Of a stretch of 64,000 nucleotides of DNA, positions 54,478-62,817 are shown one piece after another. This stretch comes from Compostibacter hankyongensis (lineage in GTDB: Bacteria; Bacteroidota; Bacteroidia; Chitinophagales; Chitinophagaceae), in contig NZ_BAABFN010000002.1 of the NCBI RefSeq assembly GCF_039541075.1, forward strand, positions 496,001-560,000. Reading direction: 5' to 3'. The translations under genes and the position numbers were made by a program. The stretch's first letter is position 1; the number at the start of each line of letters is the position of its first letter. The notes beneath the pieces are model-generated. The model was not told the origin of the DNA. It searched no databases and saw only the letters and a list, made by a program, of their open reading frames with translations.

Positions 54478-54509
54478 CAAATATAAAAAGTCTTTTTTGA
54501 TCATCCAAA
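54478..54509 (-). promoter_or_regulatory. Promoter of the third SusC/SusD operon
   Basis: On the minus strand TTTG (54509-54506), 20 bases, then TATATTTG (54485-54478) match the Bacteroidota TTTG-N19/20-TAnnTTTG consensus fully. Transcription would start near 54472, giving a leader of about 225 bases to susC. Confidence 0.7.
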
Positions 54510-54810
54510 TTTTATTCTTGGATATCGCTGCCCCATTTCGCCTCTTCTTTTTTTCTCCGGCAGGCGTCATTGTACTTCCTCTTATCCTTCGGATAACCGC
54601 CCTTTGTCTTTATCCTGCTCAGCTACGTAAGGATCGTTGCCCCATATCCTGGCCAAAGCAGTCAGGCTGCCGCAAACATTAAATTCGTAATTTAGCACCA
54701 GCCAAATCTGCCTCGTGTCATTCCGCTGTCTTTACCGGTCCTGCTTCCCAAAGCGAACCGCCCGGCAGCCGGTATTTCGCTATAAAGTCATACCCATAAA
54801 TTACCCGCTC

Positions 54811-55368
54811 ATGAACGGATCAGCTTCCCCGCAGCACCGCACCGCCACCTTCGCCGAAGGCTGCTTCTGGTGCACCGAAACGATGTTCCAACAGCTGAAA
54901 GGGGTTGATAAGGTCATATCCGGCTATACCGGGGGCCATGTGGCCCATCCGACCTATGAACAGGTATGCACCGGCACTACCGGTCATGCCGAAGCCTGCA
55001 ACATCGTCTATGATCCTTCCCAGATATCGTACGATCAGCTGCTGCAGGCCTTCTGGGAGAGCCACGACCCTACTACCCTCAACAGACAGGGCAATGATGT
55101 GGGCACCCAGTACCGCTCGGCCATCTTTTATCACGATGAGGAGCAAAAGCAGAAAGCCGAAGCTTATAAGCAAAAGCTGGATGCCTCGGGGGCCTGGAAG
55201 GATCCCGTCGTTACCGAGATCGCGCCCTACGGGGATTTTTATCCCGCCGAAGATTATCATCAGGATTATTACCAGCACAACAGCTCGCAGGCTTACTGTC
55301 AGCTGGTGATCCGTCCCAAGCTGGAAAAATTCAGGAAAGTATTTAAAGAAGAGCTGAAGCGGCAGTAG
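54811..55368 (+). CDS. msrA: Peptide-methionine (S)-S-oxide reductase
   Basis: A 185-residue cytosolic enzyme that reduces the S-form of methionine sulfoxide in proteins using a catalytic Cys. The active-site motif GCFWC holds Cys18, followed by the family blocks GVDKVISGYTGGHVAHPTYEQVCTGTTGHAEACNIVYDP and WESHDPTTLNRQGNDVGTQYRSAIFYHDEEQ, and the C-terminal FYPAEDYHQDYYQ. The start at ATG 54811 fits the family; an in-frame GTG at 54715 would add a non-conserved 32 residues. TAATTTAG at 54688-54694 is a possible variant promoter box. No MsrB is fused or adjacent. Confidence 0.95.
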   Translation: MNGSASPQHRTATFAEGCFWCTETMFQQLKGVDKVISGYTGGHVAHPTYEQVCTGTTGHAEACNIVYDPSQISYDQLLQAFWESHDPTTLNRQGNDVGTQYRSAIFYHDEEQKQKAEAYKQKLDASGAWKDPVVTEIAPYGDFYPAEDYHQDYYQHNSSQAYCQLVIRPKLEKFRKVFKEELKRQ

Positions 55369-55479
55369 CTTGGGTTTTGACTGAAGTACAGCCGCATGGT
55401 CCGAAGATCCGGACAGGATATTATACTTTACCGGCACAGCCCTTAAGCGGACGGCGGCATCCGCCATCAACCCGGAGGG

Positions 55480-56226
55480 CTATGCTTTGAGCTGCACGGG
55501 CTTTAACCGGATGATCCGCATCCCGTGCAGGAGCCGCATAACGGGATAAGTGATATCCACCTCGAACCAGCGCTTTGCAAAATTGGGGCTGTTTTTGTAT
55601 TTGTGGTGGTTGTTCTGAAAAAGCTCTCCCATCAGAAAGATGCCGAAAGGCGTGGTATTCTTGCTGTGATCGCCGTTGTCGAAATTACTGTATCCGTATT
55701 TATGACCGCACCAGTTGACGATGGCGCCCTGCACGGGGCCCATCAGGAAATGTATCGGCAGCAGCAGGAAAAAGAGCCAGTGCGGGGCGAAAAACACATA
55801 TATAAGGGTATATCCGACGGCGAATACCAGGCGGGTGATCATGTGATCGCCGAAGCGGTCCAGGCTATCCCAGCGAGGCAGGTATTCCCGGGTGAACTGG
55901 GGCTCGGGGATATGCTTCTCGGTGACAAATCCGTTATATATCTTCCGGGTCTCCACCATCATGCCCCATACATCCTTGAAGAAATGAGGGGAGTGCGGAT
56001 CTTTTTCCGTATCGCTGTATTCATGATGCATCCGGTGCATCACACCGTAAGCCCGGGGAATCAGGTAAGAGGAGCCCTGGAAAAACCAGGTGCAGAAATA
56101 AAAGACGTGCTCCCATCCCCTGCCGGTGGTATACATCTGGTGCGATGCATAACGATGCAGGAAAAAAGTATGGAAGAACAGCGAAAAAAACCAGTGCGCG
56201 AAGAAAAATACCAGGATAACCGTCAT
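55480..56226 (-). CDS. Membrane fatty acid desaturase (acyl-CoA desaturase-type)
   Basis: A 248-residue integral membrane di-iron desaturase with the three His boxes in order: HRYASH (His24 to His29), HRMHH (64-68) and QNNHH (204-208), plus an extra His at GHKYG (175). Long hydrophobic segments at 1-22, about 38-58 and 137-160 form the membrane core. It would introduce a double bond into a fatty acyl chain, likely to adjust membrane fluidity. It is somewhat shorter than typical stearoyl-CoA desaturases. A TACCTTTG box lies upstream at 56335-56342. Convergent with msrA. Confidence 0.9.
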   Translation of the reverse strand: MTVILVFFFAHWFFSLFFHTFFLHRYASHQMYTTGRGWEHVFYFCTWFFQGSSYLIPRAYGVMHRMHHEYSDTEKDPHSPHFFKDVWGMMVETRKIYNGFVTEKHIPEPQFTREYLPRWDSLDRFGDHMITRLVFAVGYTLIYVFFAPHWLFFLLLPIHFLMGPVQGAIVNWCGHKYGYSNFDNGDHSKNTTPFGIFLMGELFQNNHHKYKNSPNFAKRWFEVDITYPVMRLLHGMRIIRLKPVQLKA

Positions 56227-56334
56227 GCTGTAACAAACCTCTTTTGGGCCCTCCCTGATCGTAACCTGCCTTCGTCTAACCCTGTAATGGTTTACGGCAA
56301 CGACGCCCGGGTGGTAGCTGGATTATAAATGCCG

Positions 56335-56342
56335 CAAAGGTA
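56335..56342 (-). promoter_or_regulatory. -7 promoter element of the desaturase gene (TACCTTTG)
   Basis: TACCTTTG on the minus strand, about 110 bases before the start codon, is the same box as in the tRNA-Ser promoters. No clear -33. A small hairpin CCGGGAA-TTA-TTCCCGG lies just upstream at 56361-56377. Confidence 0.5.
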
Positions 56343-56531
56343 GGTCTTTTGACCGAAAAACCGGGAATTATTCCCGGCTTCCGGCGGCTATTCTTCCCGG
56401 GACTGCAGACAGCGGGGCTTCTGCGTTCCATTCCGTGAAACGGCCACCCGAAAACTGGCAAAGTTATTGTTCTGATAATGACGTATATTTAATAGGAAAA
56501 ACCTTTTATTTAACCGCTAAAAATACATGTT

Positions 56532-56834
56532 ATGAGTTTTGGGAGCACGATTACAGGCGCTTTTGCCGGATTGACCGCCGGGGTAGCGATCGGTTTGCTG
56601 ATCGCCCCGGAAAAAGGAAGCGAAACCAGGAGAAAGATCGCCGATACGGCGGAAGCCTGGAAGGAAAAATGCCAGCGGCTTATGGGCAAGGGCCAGACGG
56701 AGCTGGATCAGCTAAAGCACATCTTCGAACATGAAGTGACCGGCCTCAAAGACGATGTAAAGCAGCGCATCCTTACCCTTATTGAAGAAAGCCGGCATAC
56801 CTACAGCAACCTCAAGGACGAGGTGACCGGCTGA
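56532..56834 (+). CDS. YtxH-domain protein
   Basis: A 100-residue protein with the YtxH pattern: a Gly/Ala-rich hydrophobic N-terminal segment (TITGAFAGLTAGVAIGLLIAP, residues 5-25, probably membrane-inserted) ending in APEKGSETRRKI, followed by a charged coiled-coil-like helix with many Lys/Glu. YtxH proteins are small stress-associated membrane proteins of unknown molecular role. It is alone, with a strong terminator 50 bases after the stop. Confidence 0.8.
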   Translation: MSFGSTITGAFAGLTAGVAIGLLIAPEKGSETRRKIADTAEAWKEKCQRLMGKGQTELDQLKHIFEHEVTGLKDDVKQRILTLIEESRHTYSNLKDEVTG

Positions 56835-56887
56835 GAGGACCGCAAGCCGTTCTGATACAAGCCGACAGCCTGATATATTTATACTGC

Positions 56888-56924
56888 AAGCTTTCCGGGG
56901 CACCGCCTCAGGAAAGCTTTTTTA
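56888..56924 (+). terminator. Rho-independent terminator after the YtxH gene
   Basis: AAGCTTTCC (56888-56896) pairs perfectly with GGAAAGCTT (56911-56919), followed by a T run. The 3' arm and tail overlap the last codons of the convergent mqnA gene (K-L-S-stop), so one sequence serves as coding region on one strand and terminator on the other. Confidence 0.88.
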
Positions 56925-57657
56925 TGCTCTCGAGAAAATGCGCCAGCCCTCTCCTTTTCTGCACGCTCAGCTCAAAGCTGATATGACGGGTATAATAATC
57001 ATGAAGGCTAAAAAGATCGGTAGGGTTTTCCGCAATCACCTTTTCCAGCCTCGGGCCCTGTAAGCCCGCACCCGTAGCTTCATTAAAGGCCTGCTCGAAA
57101 TGCGCGGGAAGCGCTTTGTTGCTGATCCAGGCGGCAAACACAAAGGGAAGCCCCGTATGGTTGATCCAGGCTTCCGCAAGATCATATATATATTTCCGTT
57201 TTTTCCGCTGGACAAAGGCGCGGTCGCCGATAACGACCCCGGCCGTAGTGCCGCCTATCTTTTCCTCGTACCCCGGCTCTGCCGGCAGCAAGGCGGGCGT
57301 TATCTTCCAGAAATCCTGCAGCAGCAGCCGGGCCAGCACTACCGAGGTGCGGCTCTGATAATCCAGATAGACTTCCCGGATCTCTTCCAGCGGCACATCG
57401 CTGAACAGACATACCGAAGCCACCGGTCCTTCCGCCCCGATACAGTAATCGGAGATAATATAGTGCTCCGGGAGAAAGGGAATAATGGCCACCGGCACCA
57501 GCCCCAGATCCACCGTTCCGTCTATCAGCTGCTGGGCTATCCTGGAGGGAAAATCTACGGACAACTGCATGTGCCCCGATACGGGATGATCCCGGAACCC
57601 GTATAATAACGGTTTGGTATTCAAATAACTCACCGCTGCTACCTTAACCTTATCCAT
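56908..57657 (-). CDS. mqnA: Chorismate dehydratase (menaquinone biosynthesis)
   Basis: A 249-residue enzyme of the futalosine route to menaquinone. It converts chorismate to 3-enolpyruvylbenzoate, the first committed step. The family start VKVAAVSYLNTKPLLYG, the segment DFPSRIAQQLIDGTVDLGLVPVAIIP (about 42-65) and SDYCIGAEGPVASVCLFSDVP (about 73-95) are visible, as is TTAGVVIGDRAF. The ATG at 57657 is chosen over one at 57681 because AGGAG stands 9 bases before it. Presence of MqnA means this bacterium makes menaquinone by the alternative futalosine path. Divergent from purB. Confidence 0.92.
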   Translation of the reverse strand: MDKVKVAAVSYLNTKPLLYGFRDHPVSGHMQLSVDFPSRIAQQLIDGTVDLGLVPVAIIPFLPEHYIISDYCIGAEGPVASVCLFSDVPLEEIREVYLDYQSRTSVVLARLLLQDFWKITPALLPAEPGYEEKIGGTTAGVVIGDRAFVQRKKRKYIYDLAEAWINHTGLPFVFAAWISNKALPAHFEQAFNEATGAGLQGPRLEKVIAENPTDLFSLHDYYTRHISFELSVQKRRGLAHFLESIKKLS

Positions 57658-57703
57658 CGTATGATCTCCTGTTGTTTTCACCCGTGCAAAAGCACTGCAG
57701 GCA

Positions 57704-57734
57704 TTTGTACGGACTGCCGATTTGTGTATTTTTG
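57704..57734 (+). promoter_or_regulatory. Promoter of purB
   Basis: TTTG (57704-57707), 19 bases, TATTTTTG (57727-57734) match the Bacteroidota consensus exactly, giving a leader of about 75 bases before the ATG at 57816. Confidence 0.85.
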
Positions 57735-57815
57735 CGCTGCAAAGTTAACGGATCCGGAAGGATTTCCGGCCGCCCCGTTCACCTGTTTACATACGCGTCG
57801 CTGATTTTTTCATCT

Positions 57816-59156
57816 ATGGAATTACAACCGCTAACCGCCATCTCCCCGGTAGACGGGCGCTACCGCCGGCAGCTGGAATCGCTGTCCGCCTATTTTTCCG
57901 AATATGCCCTTATCCGTTACCGTATCCGGGTGGAAGTGGCTTATTTTGCCGCCCTGGCCGGGCAAAAGATCTTTACCCTGCCCCCCGGCCGGCTGAAAAA
58001 GCTGCCCGCGCTCTACGAAAGCTTTACCCCGGAGCAGGCGCAGCAGGTAAAAGACATCGAAAAGATCACCAACCACGACGTAAAAGCGGTCGAGTATTAC
58101 GTTAAGGACAGGCTGAAGGAGCTGGGTCTGGAAGCGCAGCTGGAATGGGTCCATTTCGGTCTTACCTCCCAGGACATCAACAACACGGCGATCCCGCTGC
58201 TGTGGAAGGAAGCCCTCGGCGAAGCCTATCTCCCCGCCCTCCGGGATACCATAGCGCTGCTGAAAGCGCAGGCGGGGGCCTGGGATAATATTCCCATGCT
58301 GGCGCGCACCCATGGGCAGCCGGCCTCCCCCACCCGCCTGGGCAAGGAATTCCGGGTTTTTATCGAGCGGCTGGAAGGACAGCTGGAGCAGCTGGAACGG
58401 ATCCCCTTCTCCGCCAAGTTCGGCGGGGCCACCGGCAATTTCAACGCCCACCACGTGGCCTTTCCGCAGGTAGACTGGATAAAGTTCGCCAACCGCTTTG
58501 TACAGCGCGATCTGGGCCTGCAGCGGATGCAGCATACCACCCAGATCGAGCATTACGATAACCTGGCGGCCCAGTTCGACGCCCTCAAAAGGATCAATAC
58601 CATCCTGCTGGATCTTTGCAGGGATATCTGGACCTACATCTCCATGGATTATTTCAAGCAAAAGATCAAGAAGGACGAAGTGGGCTCCTCCGCCATGCCG
58701 CATAAGGTGAACCCCATCGACTTTGAAAATGCAGAAGGCAACCTGGGTATCGCCAATGCGCTCTATGAGCACCTCTCTGCCAAGCTGCCGGTATCGCGGC
58801 TGCAGCGCGACCTGACCGACTCCACCGTCCTGCGGAATATCGGGGTGCCTTTGGCCCATACCCTGCTGGCGCTGAATTCCATCCGGAAAGGCCTCGGCAA
58901 GCTTATCCTCAACAAAGAAAGGCTGGAAGCCGACCTGGAAGACAACTGGGCGGTGGTGGCCGAAGCGGTACAGACCGTCCTGCGGCGGGAACAGTACCCC
59001 CGGCCTTACGAAGCGCTGAAGGCGCTCACGCGGGGCGGGGCACACATCACCCGGGAAACCATGCACCGGTTTATCGACGGGCTAAAGGTGAATGCTGCGC
59101 TCAAGAAAGAGCTGAAAAAAATTACGCCCCACAATTATACCGGTATCACTTCCTGA
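57816..59156 (+). CDS. purB: Adenylosuccinate lyase
   Basis: A 446-residue homotetrameric enzyme of the aspartase/fumarase superfamily that acts twice in purine synthesis, cleaving SAICAR and adenylosuccinate to release fumarate. The family start LTAISPVDGRYRRQLESL, TNHDVKAVEYYVK (near 81), THGQPASPTRLGKEF (near 165) and the signature GSSAMPHKVNPIDFENAEGN (near 290, with the catalytic Ser) are all present. ATG 57816 is the family start; the frame is open back to 57672 but that part covers the promoter. It is convergent with, and overlaps by 11 bp, the BT_3928-type gene. Confidence 0.97.
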   Translation: MELQPLTAISPVDGRYRRQLESLSAYFSEYALIRYRIRVEVAYFAALAGQKIFTLPPGRLKKLPALYESFTPEQAQQVKDIEKITNHDVKAVEYYVKDRLKELGLEAQLEWVHFGLTSQDINNTAIPLLWKEALGEAYLPALRDTIALLKAQAGAWDNIPMLARTHGQPASPTRLGKEFRVFIERLEGQLEQLERIPFSAKFGGATGNFNAHHVAFPQVDWIKFANRFVQRDLGLQRMQHTTQIEHYDNLAAQFDALKRINTILLDLCRDIWTYISMDYFKQKIKKDEVGSSAMPHKVNPIDFENAEGNLGIANALYEHLSAKLPVSRLQRDLTDSTVLRNIGVPLAHTLLALNSIRKGLGKLILNKERLEADLEDNWAVVAEAVQTVLRREQYPRPYEALKALTRGGAHITRETMHRFIDGLKVNAALKKELKKITPHNYTGITS

Positions 59157-60288
59157 GATCGAGCGCATCGGAGCCCGGTATCTGGCTTACCCTTTCGGGC
59201 ATGTCCCGGTAAGCCCATTTACCCAGCACCGTGCCTTCACGCAGCAGGATCAGACAGGGGTTGCTGCGGGCCGCCGTCTTGATCACGGTAGCGTCCATCT
59301 GGAAAAAGGGAAAGCCCAGCCGGTGCGTGTCGGTAAAGCGCGCTACGGCGGCATGGGAAGAGGCTGTAATACCGTATATCCGGATACCGGACTGCGCACA
59401 GGCGCGCTGCAGCGCGCTCATCTTCTGATCCCAGCCGGTGCCGGCTTCGTTTACATCCCGGACCATGAATAGAAAGGTATAACCGGCCGCGCTGAGCAGC
59501 TCCTGCGTGACATCGTTTCCGCTGGAGTCGGTAACCACAAAGTCCACGATCTTGGGCTCGAGATGATTGCCCTCTTTCACCAGTTTGTCCTTCCGGTCTA
59601 CAAACTGCCAGGTGCTGTCCAGCCATGCAGGGATATTATCGGCGGTAAAGGATTTCTGCTGCCCGTCTTTTTCGTAAATAAACAGGGTCTCGTATTTGTC
59701 CGGGATCGCGCCGGGGGGCGGCTTCATGGATTCGGTAATATTGCTGCCCATCTTGTAGGCCAGGCAGTCCACCAACGGCAGGTGGTTGAGCGTATACCAT
59801 TGGAAGCCGAAGGCCACCACGATGCCGAGAAACAATAGTATGCCCGTGACCACCCTGTTGAATACGGGTTTGATCTGCCTGCGGAAGACAAACAGGAAGA
59901 TCACCAGGGCCAGCAGGATCACGTCTTTCCAGAAGGTGACGGTATTGGAAATGGGCAGGCAGTCGCCGAAGCAGCCGCATTCCTTGATCTTGCCGGTAAG
60001 ATAGGCGAAGGCTGTAAGGAAGGTAAACAGCAGGGTCACCAGCAGCAACAGCAGGCCGAAGACGCGCATCCAGCAGCCAAGCAGCAGGGCCACGCCGGCA
60101 ATGATCTCAAACCCGATCAGGATGATCGCCAGCGTCAGCGCGGCAGGATTCAGGAAGCTGACGTGCAGCACATCGAAAAACTCCTGGGTCTTGTAACAAA
60201 GGCCCAGCGGATCATTGGCCTTTACCAACCCGGAAAAGATAAACAGGAGGCCGACAACAATGCGGAAAAAACCGAGGATGTATTTCAT
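59146..60288 (-). CDS. BT_3928-type DoxX-family protein with C-terminal extracytoplasmic domain
   Basis: A 380-residue membrane protein. The first half is a DoxX/MauE-like four-helix region, with GLLFIFSGLVKANDPLG near 14, and a short Cys cluster ECGCFGDC near 103, reminiscent of MauE-type thiol-redox proteins. A fifth hydrophobic segment lies near 140-165. The second half is soluble, with FLFMVRDVNEAG and CLILLREGTVLGKW, resembling a thioredoxin-like fold without an obvious CxxC. Bacteroidota often carry this gene next to DUF1599 and folP, as here. A role in thiol or electron transfer is likely but untested. Confidence 0.85.
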   Translation of the reverse strand: MKYILGFFRIVVGLLFIFSGLVKANDPLGLCYKTQEFFDVLHVSFLNPAALTLAIILIGFEIIAGVALLLGCWMRVFGLLLLLVTLLFTFLTAFAYLTGKIKECGCFGDCLPISNTVTFWKDVILLALVIFLFVFRRQIKPVFNRVVTGILLFLGIVVAFGFQWYTLNHLPLVDCLAYKMGSNITESMKPPPGAIPDKYETLFIYEKDGQQKSFTADNIPAWLDSTWQFVDRKDKLVKEGNHLEPKIVDFVVTDSSGNDVTQELLSAAGYTFLFMVRDVNEAGTGWDQKMSALQRACAQSGIRIYGITASSHAAVARFTDTHRLGFPFFQMDATVIKTAARSNPCLILLREGTVLGKWAYRDMPERVSQIPGSDALDLRK

Positions 60289-60300
60289 GGTTGATCTGGT

Positions 60301-60376
60301 GATTTGATGATTTGTAGATTTGATGATTTAACAATAAAACAACCGGCACATTATCAAATCAGCACATCATCAAATC
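60301..60376. repeat. Short direct/inverted repeats between two minus-strand genes
   Basis: GATTTGATGATTT occurs at 60301-60313 and 60317-60329, and ATCATCAAATC (60366-60376) is the inverse of GATTTGATGAT. The 86-bp gap between DUF1599 and the DoxX gene is mostly built from these units and can fold into a hairpin; it may mark an intergenic repeat family. Confidence 0.65.
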
Positions 60377-60914
60377 AGCCTTCCCCTATCTTGATCAGCG
60401 CAAATGCAGCATAGTTTACGATATCGTTAAAATTGGCGTCTATCCCTTCGGAGATAAGGGTCTTCCCGTCATTGCGAAGGATCTGCCGGATCCGCAGCAG
60501 CTTCATCAGGATAAGGTCGGTAAAAGACTGCTGGCTCATGCTGCGCCAGGCTTCGCCGTAATCGTGGTTCTTATCCAGCATCAGCGACCGGGCCACGAAC
60601 ACTTTTTCGTCGTACCGCCGTCGTACTTCCTCCACCGGCATCTCCCAGGGATCGTCTTCCTGCAGCTCCAGCTGGATAAGACCGATGATGCCATAGTTGA
60701 GAATGCCCCGGAACTCATTGTCCGTTTGCTCCGCTACCCGCTGTACGCCCTGCTCCTGTATGGTACGGATGCGCTGGGCCTTGATAAAGATCTGGTCCAC
60801 GACGGAAACCGGACGCAATACCCGCCAGGAGGTTCCGTAGTCCGCTGCTTTTTTCAAGAAAATATCACGGCATTTTTCGATCTCCCTGTCGTATTGCTGG
60901 TTTGTTGCTTGCAT
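60375..60914 (-). CDS. DUF1599 protein with internal duplication
   Basis: A 179-residue protein of the DUF1599 family, with no signal or membrane segment. It is built of two related halves: KAADYGTSWRVLRP...VDQIFIKAQRIRTIQ...DNEFRGILNYGIIGLIQLEL (about 17-84) and KNHDYGEAWRSMSQ...TDLILMKLLRIRQIL...DANFNDIVNYAAFALIKI (about 115-177). Each has the DYG-x-x-W-R, D-x-I-x-x-K and I-x-N-Y signatures. Helical, probably binding a nucleotide-like ligand; biochemical function unknown. It probably forms an operon with the downstream BT_3928-type gene. Confidence 0.85.
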   Translation of the reverse strand: MQATNQQYDREIEKCRDIFLKKAADYGTSWRVLRPVSVVDQIFIKAQRIRTIQEQGVQRVAEQTDNEFRGILNYGIIGLIQLELQEDDPWEMPVEEVRRRYDEKVFVARSLMLDKNHDYGEAWRSMSQQSFTDLILMKLLRIRQILRNDGKTLISEGIDANFNDIVNYAAFALIKIGEG

Positions 60915-60962
60915 AGCTATCTGTCATGTTACGCGGGGATGCGCCCGGCGCCCGTAATCCCC

Positions 60963-60970
60963 TATCTTTG
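60963..60970 (+). promoter_or_regulatory. -7 promoter element of folP (TATCTTTG)
   Basis: TATCTTTG matches TAnnTTTG and ends 4 bases before ATG 60975. Transcription would start at or just after that ATG, so the message is leaderless, or the second ATG (60984) is the true start. No clear -33. Confidence 0.5.
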
Positions 60971-60974
60971 TCTT

Positions 60975-61847
60975 ATGGCGACAATGGGTTTCAAAAATAC
61001 ATCATTACCCGCAACTTTCTCCATCAACTGTGGCGGCCGGCTGCTTTGGCTGGACCATCCGCAGGTAATGGGCATCCTCAACCTTACGGACGACTCCTTT
61101 TATGCCGGCAGCCGTTATCCGGACGAAAAGCTTTTGCTGGAAAAAGCGGAGGAAATGCTTTCGGCGGGAGCGGCCGTCCTCGACATCGGGGGACAAAGTA
61201 CCCGGCCGGGCGCTGCGCTGCTTGGCGCAGAGGCGGAAAAAGACAAGATCGTACCCGCCGTCAGGAGTCTGCTGCGGCACTTCCCGGACGCGTTGCTGTC
61301 GGTAGATACCTGGTATGCCGAGGTAGCGCGCGCCGCCGCAGGCGAAGGAGCCGTTATCATCAACGATGTCAGCGCCGGGGAGATGGATGCGGACATGCTC
61401 GGAGCGGTGGCTGCGCTGGGGGTTCCTTATATTGCCATGCACATGCAGGGCAGACCGGCCACCATGCAGCAGGACCCGCATTACGACGATGTGGTGCGGG
61501 AGCTGCTTGATTTTTTTATCGTCAAAAAGGCCCGTTGCCGGGAAGCCGGTATCGGGGACCTGATCATCGACCCGGGATTCGGATTCGGGAAAACCCTTGC
61601 GCATAATTACCGGCTGCTCGGACATCTGGAAGATTTTCAACTGCTGGATGCCCCGCTGGCGGCAGGCGTTTCCCGCAAATCCATGATCTACCGGCTGCTG
61701 GAAAATACCCCCGAAGAAGCGCTCAACGGTACGACGGCCCTGCATATGCTGCTCCTCCAAAAAGGCGTGCGCCTGCTGCGGGTACACGACGTAAAACCGG
61801 CCATGGAGGTCATCCGGCTTTGGGAGTTTTACCGGGAACAGCAGTAG
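60975..61847 (+). CDS. folP: Dihydropteroate synthase
   Basis: A 290-residue TIM-barrel enzyme that joins 4-aminobenzoate to dihydropterin pyrophosphate in folate synthesis. Family blocks are all present: VMGILNLTDDSFYAGS (near 32, with TDDS for the common TPDS), LDIGGQSTRPGA (near 70), SVDTWYAEVA (near 110), IINDVSAG, DPGFGFGKTLAHNYRLL (Lys of the pterin site) and AGVSRKSMI with Arg/Lys for phosphate, VHDV near the end. ATG 60975 or 60984 is the start; the longer open frame upstream is antisense to DUF1599. Followed 48 bases later by cdaA, a gene order I associate with Bacteroidota. Confidence 0.95.
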   Translation: MATMGFKNTSLPATFSINCGGRLLWLDHPQVMGILNLTDDSFYAGSRYPDEKLLLEKAEEMLSAGAAVLDIGGQSTRPGAALLGAEAEKDKIVPAVRSLLRHFPDALLSVDTWYAEVARAAAGEGAVIINDVSAGEMDADMLGAVAALGVPYIAMHMQGRPATMQQDPHYDDVVRELLDFFIVKKARCREAGIGDLIIDPGFGFGKTLAHNYRLLGHLEDFQLLDAPLAAGVSRKSMIYRLLENTPEEALNGTTALHMLLLQKGVRLLRVHDVKPAMEVIRLWEFYREQQ

Positions 61848-61895
61848 TGATGTCCGATTTTACTTATTTTCGCAATTATCTTTACTACGCATCAC

Positions 61896-62705
61896 ATGTA
61901 CGGAACGTTTCACCTCTGGGGTTATACCTTTCGCTGGCTGAATATCCTGGACGTCATTATCGTGGCCTTTCTGATCTACCAGCTCTACCGCCTGCTCCGG
62001 GGAAGCATCGCCTTCAATATCTTCTGGGGCGTGGTGGTGATCTACGGCGCCTATTTCGTGGTTAAATTCCTCGAGATGCCGATGCTGACCAATATCCTGC
62101 AGAATTTCATCAATGTCGGCATCCTGGCCATCATCATCATCTTCCAGCCCGAGATCCGGCGTTTTCTGCTGATGCTGGGGCGACGAACGCCCTTCAGTCA
62201 CGACAGCGCCCTGATGCGCTTCCTGCTGTCCGATAAGCTGAAAGGATTCCGGGACGAGGAAGATACCATCCGGCATATTACGATGGCGGTGAACAATCTG
62301 GCCAACACCTATACCGGCGCACTGATCATCTTAACGGATACGTATAAACTGCGTTTCAGCACCACCACGGGCGTGCCGATCGACGGAAAGGTGACCGCCC
62401 GGCTCCTGGAAAGCATCTTTAAGAAAAACAGTCCGCTCCACGACGGGGCCGTCATCATCGCTGCCAACCGGCTTATTGCCGCCAAGGTGGTGCTGCCCGT
62501 CTCCGAAAATCCCGACCTGCCGGCCCGTATCGGGCTGCGGCACCGCTCCGCCGTGGGCGTCACCGAACAGGCCAATGTGCTGGCGGTGATTGTATCGGAA
62601 GAACGGGGCACGATCTCCTATGCCCAGGACGGGCACCTGTTCCAGGACGTTTCGCTGGAGGACCTGAAGTCCAAGCTCTATGAAGTATTGGTTGAGAAGG
62701 GCTAA
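61896..62705 (+). CDS. cdaA: Diadenylate cyclase
   Basis: A 269-residue membrane enzyme that makes cyclic di-AMP from two ATP. Three transmembrane helices occupy residues about 17-85, and the DAC domain follows (about 105-265) with its two diagnostic motifs, DGA (183-185, in LHDGAVIIA) and RHR (215-217, in LRHRSAVG). It lies 48 bases after folP and is probably cotranscribed. A c-di-AMP/pApA-degrading DHH enzyme may be encoded by the partial gene at 63853-64000, 1.1 kb away. Confidence 0.95.
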   Translation: MYGTFHLWGYTFRWLNILDVIIVAFLIYQLYRLLRGSIAFNIFWGVVVIYGAYFVVKFLEMPMLTNILQNFINVGILAIIIIFQPEIRRFLLMLGRRTPFSHDSALMRFLLSDKLKGFRDEEDTIRHITMAVNNLANTYTGALIILTDTYKLRFSTTTGVPIDGKVTARLLESIFKKNSPLHDGAVIIAANRLIAAKVVLPVSENPDLPARIGLRHRSAVGVTEQANVLAVIVSEERGTISYAQDGHLFQDVSLEDLKSKLYEVLVEKG

Positions 62706-62752
62706 GCCGCACCTCGTCTCCCGGAACGGGGTCCGGCCATTAAAAGACCGCC

Positions 62753-62794
62753 CATAAAAAACGGGGACATGCGCCTTTCGGACATGTCCCCGTT
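62753..62794 (-). terminator. Rho-independent terminator of the FKBP gene
   Basis: AACGGGGACATG (62760-62771) pairs with CATGTCCCCGTT (62783-62794); read on the minus strand the stem is followed by a TTTTTTA run. It lies between the convergent cdaA and FKBP genes. A smaller GGATGC/GCATCC hairpin is next to it (62797-62811). Confidence 0.85.
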
Positions 62795-62817
62795 CGGATG
62801 CTCCGCATCCGGTCTTA

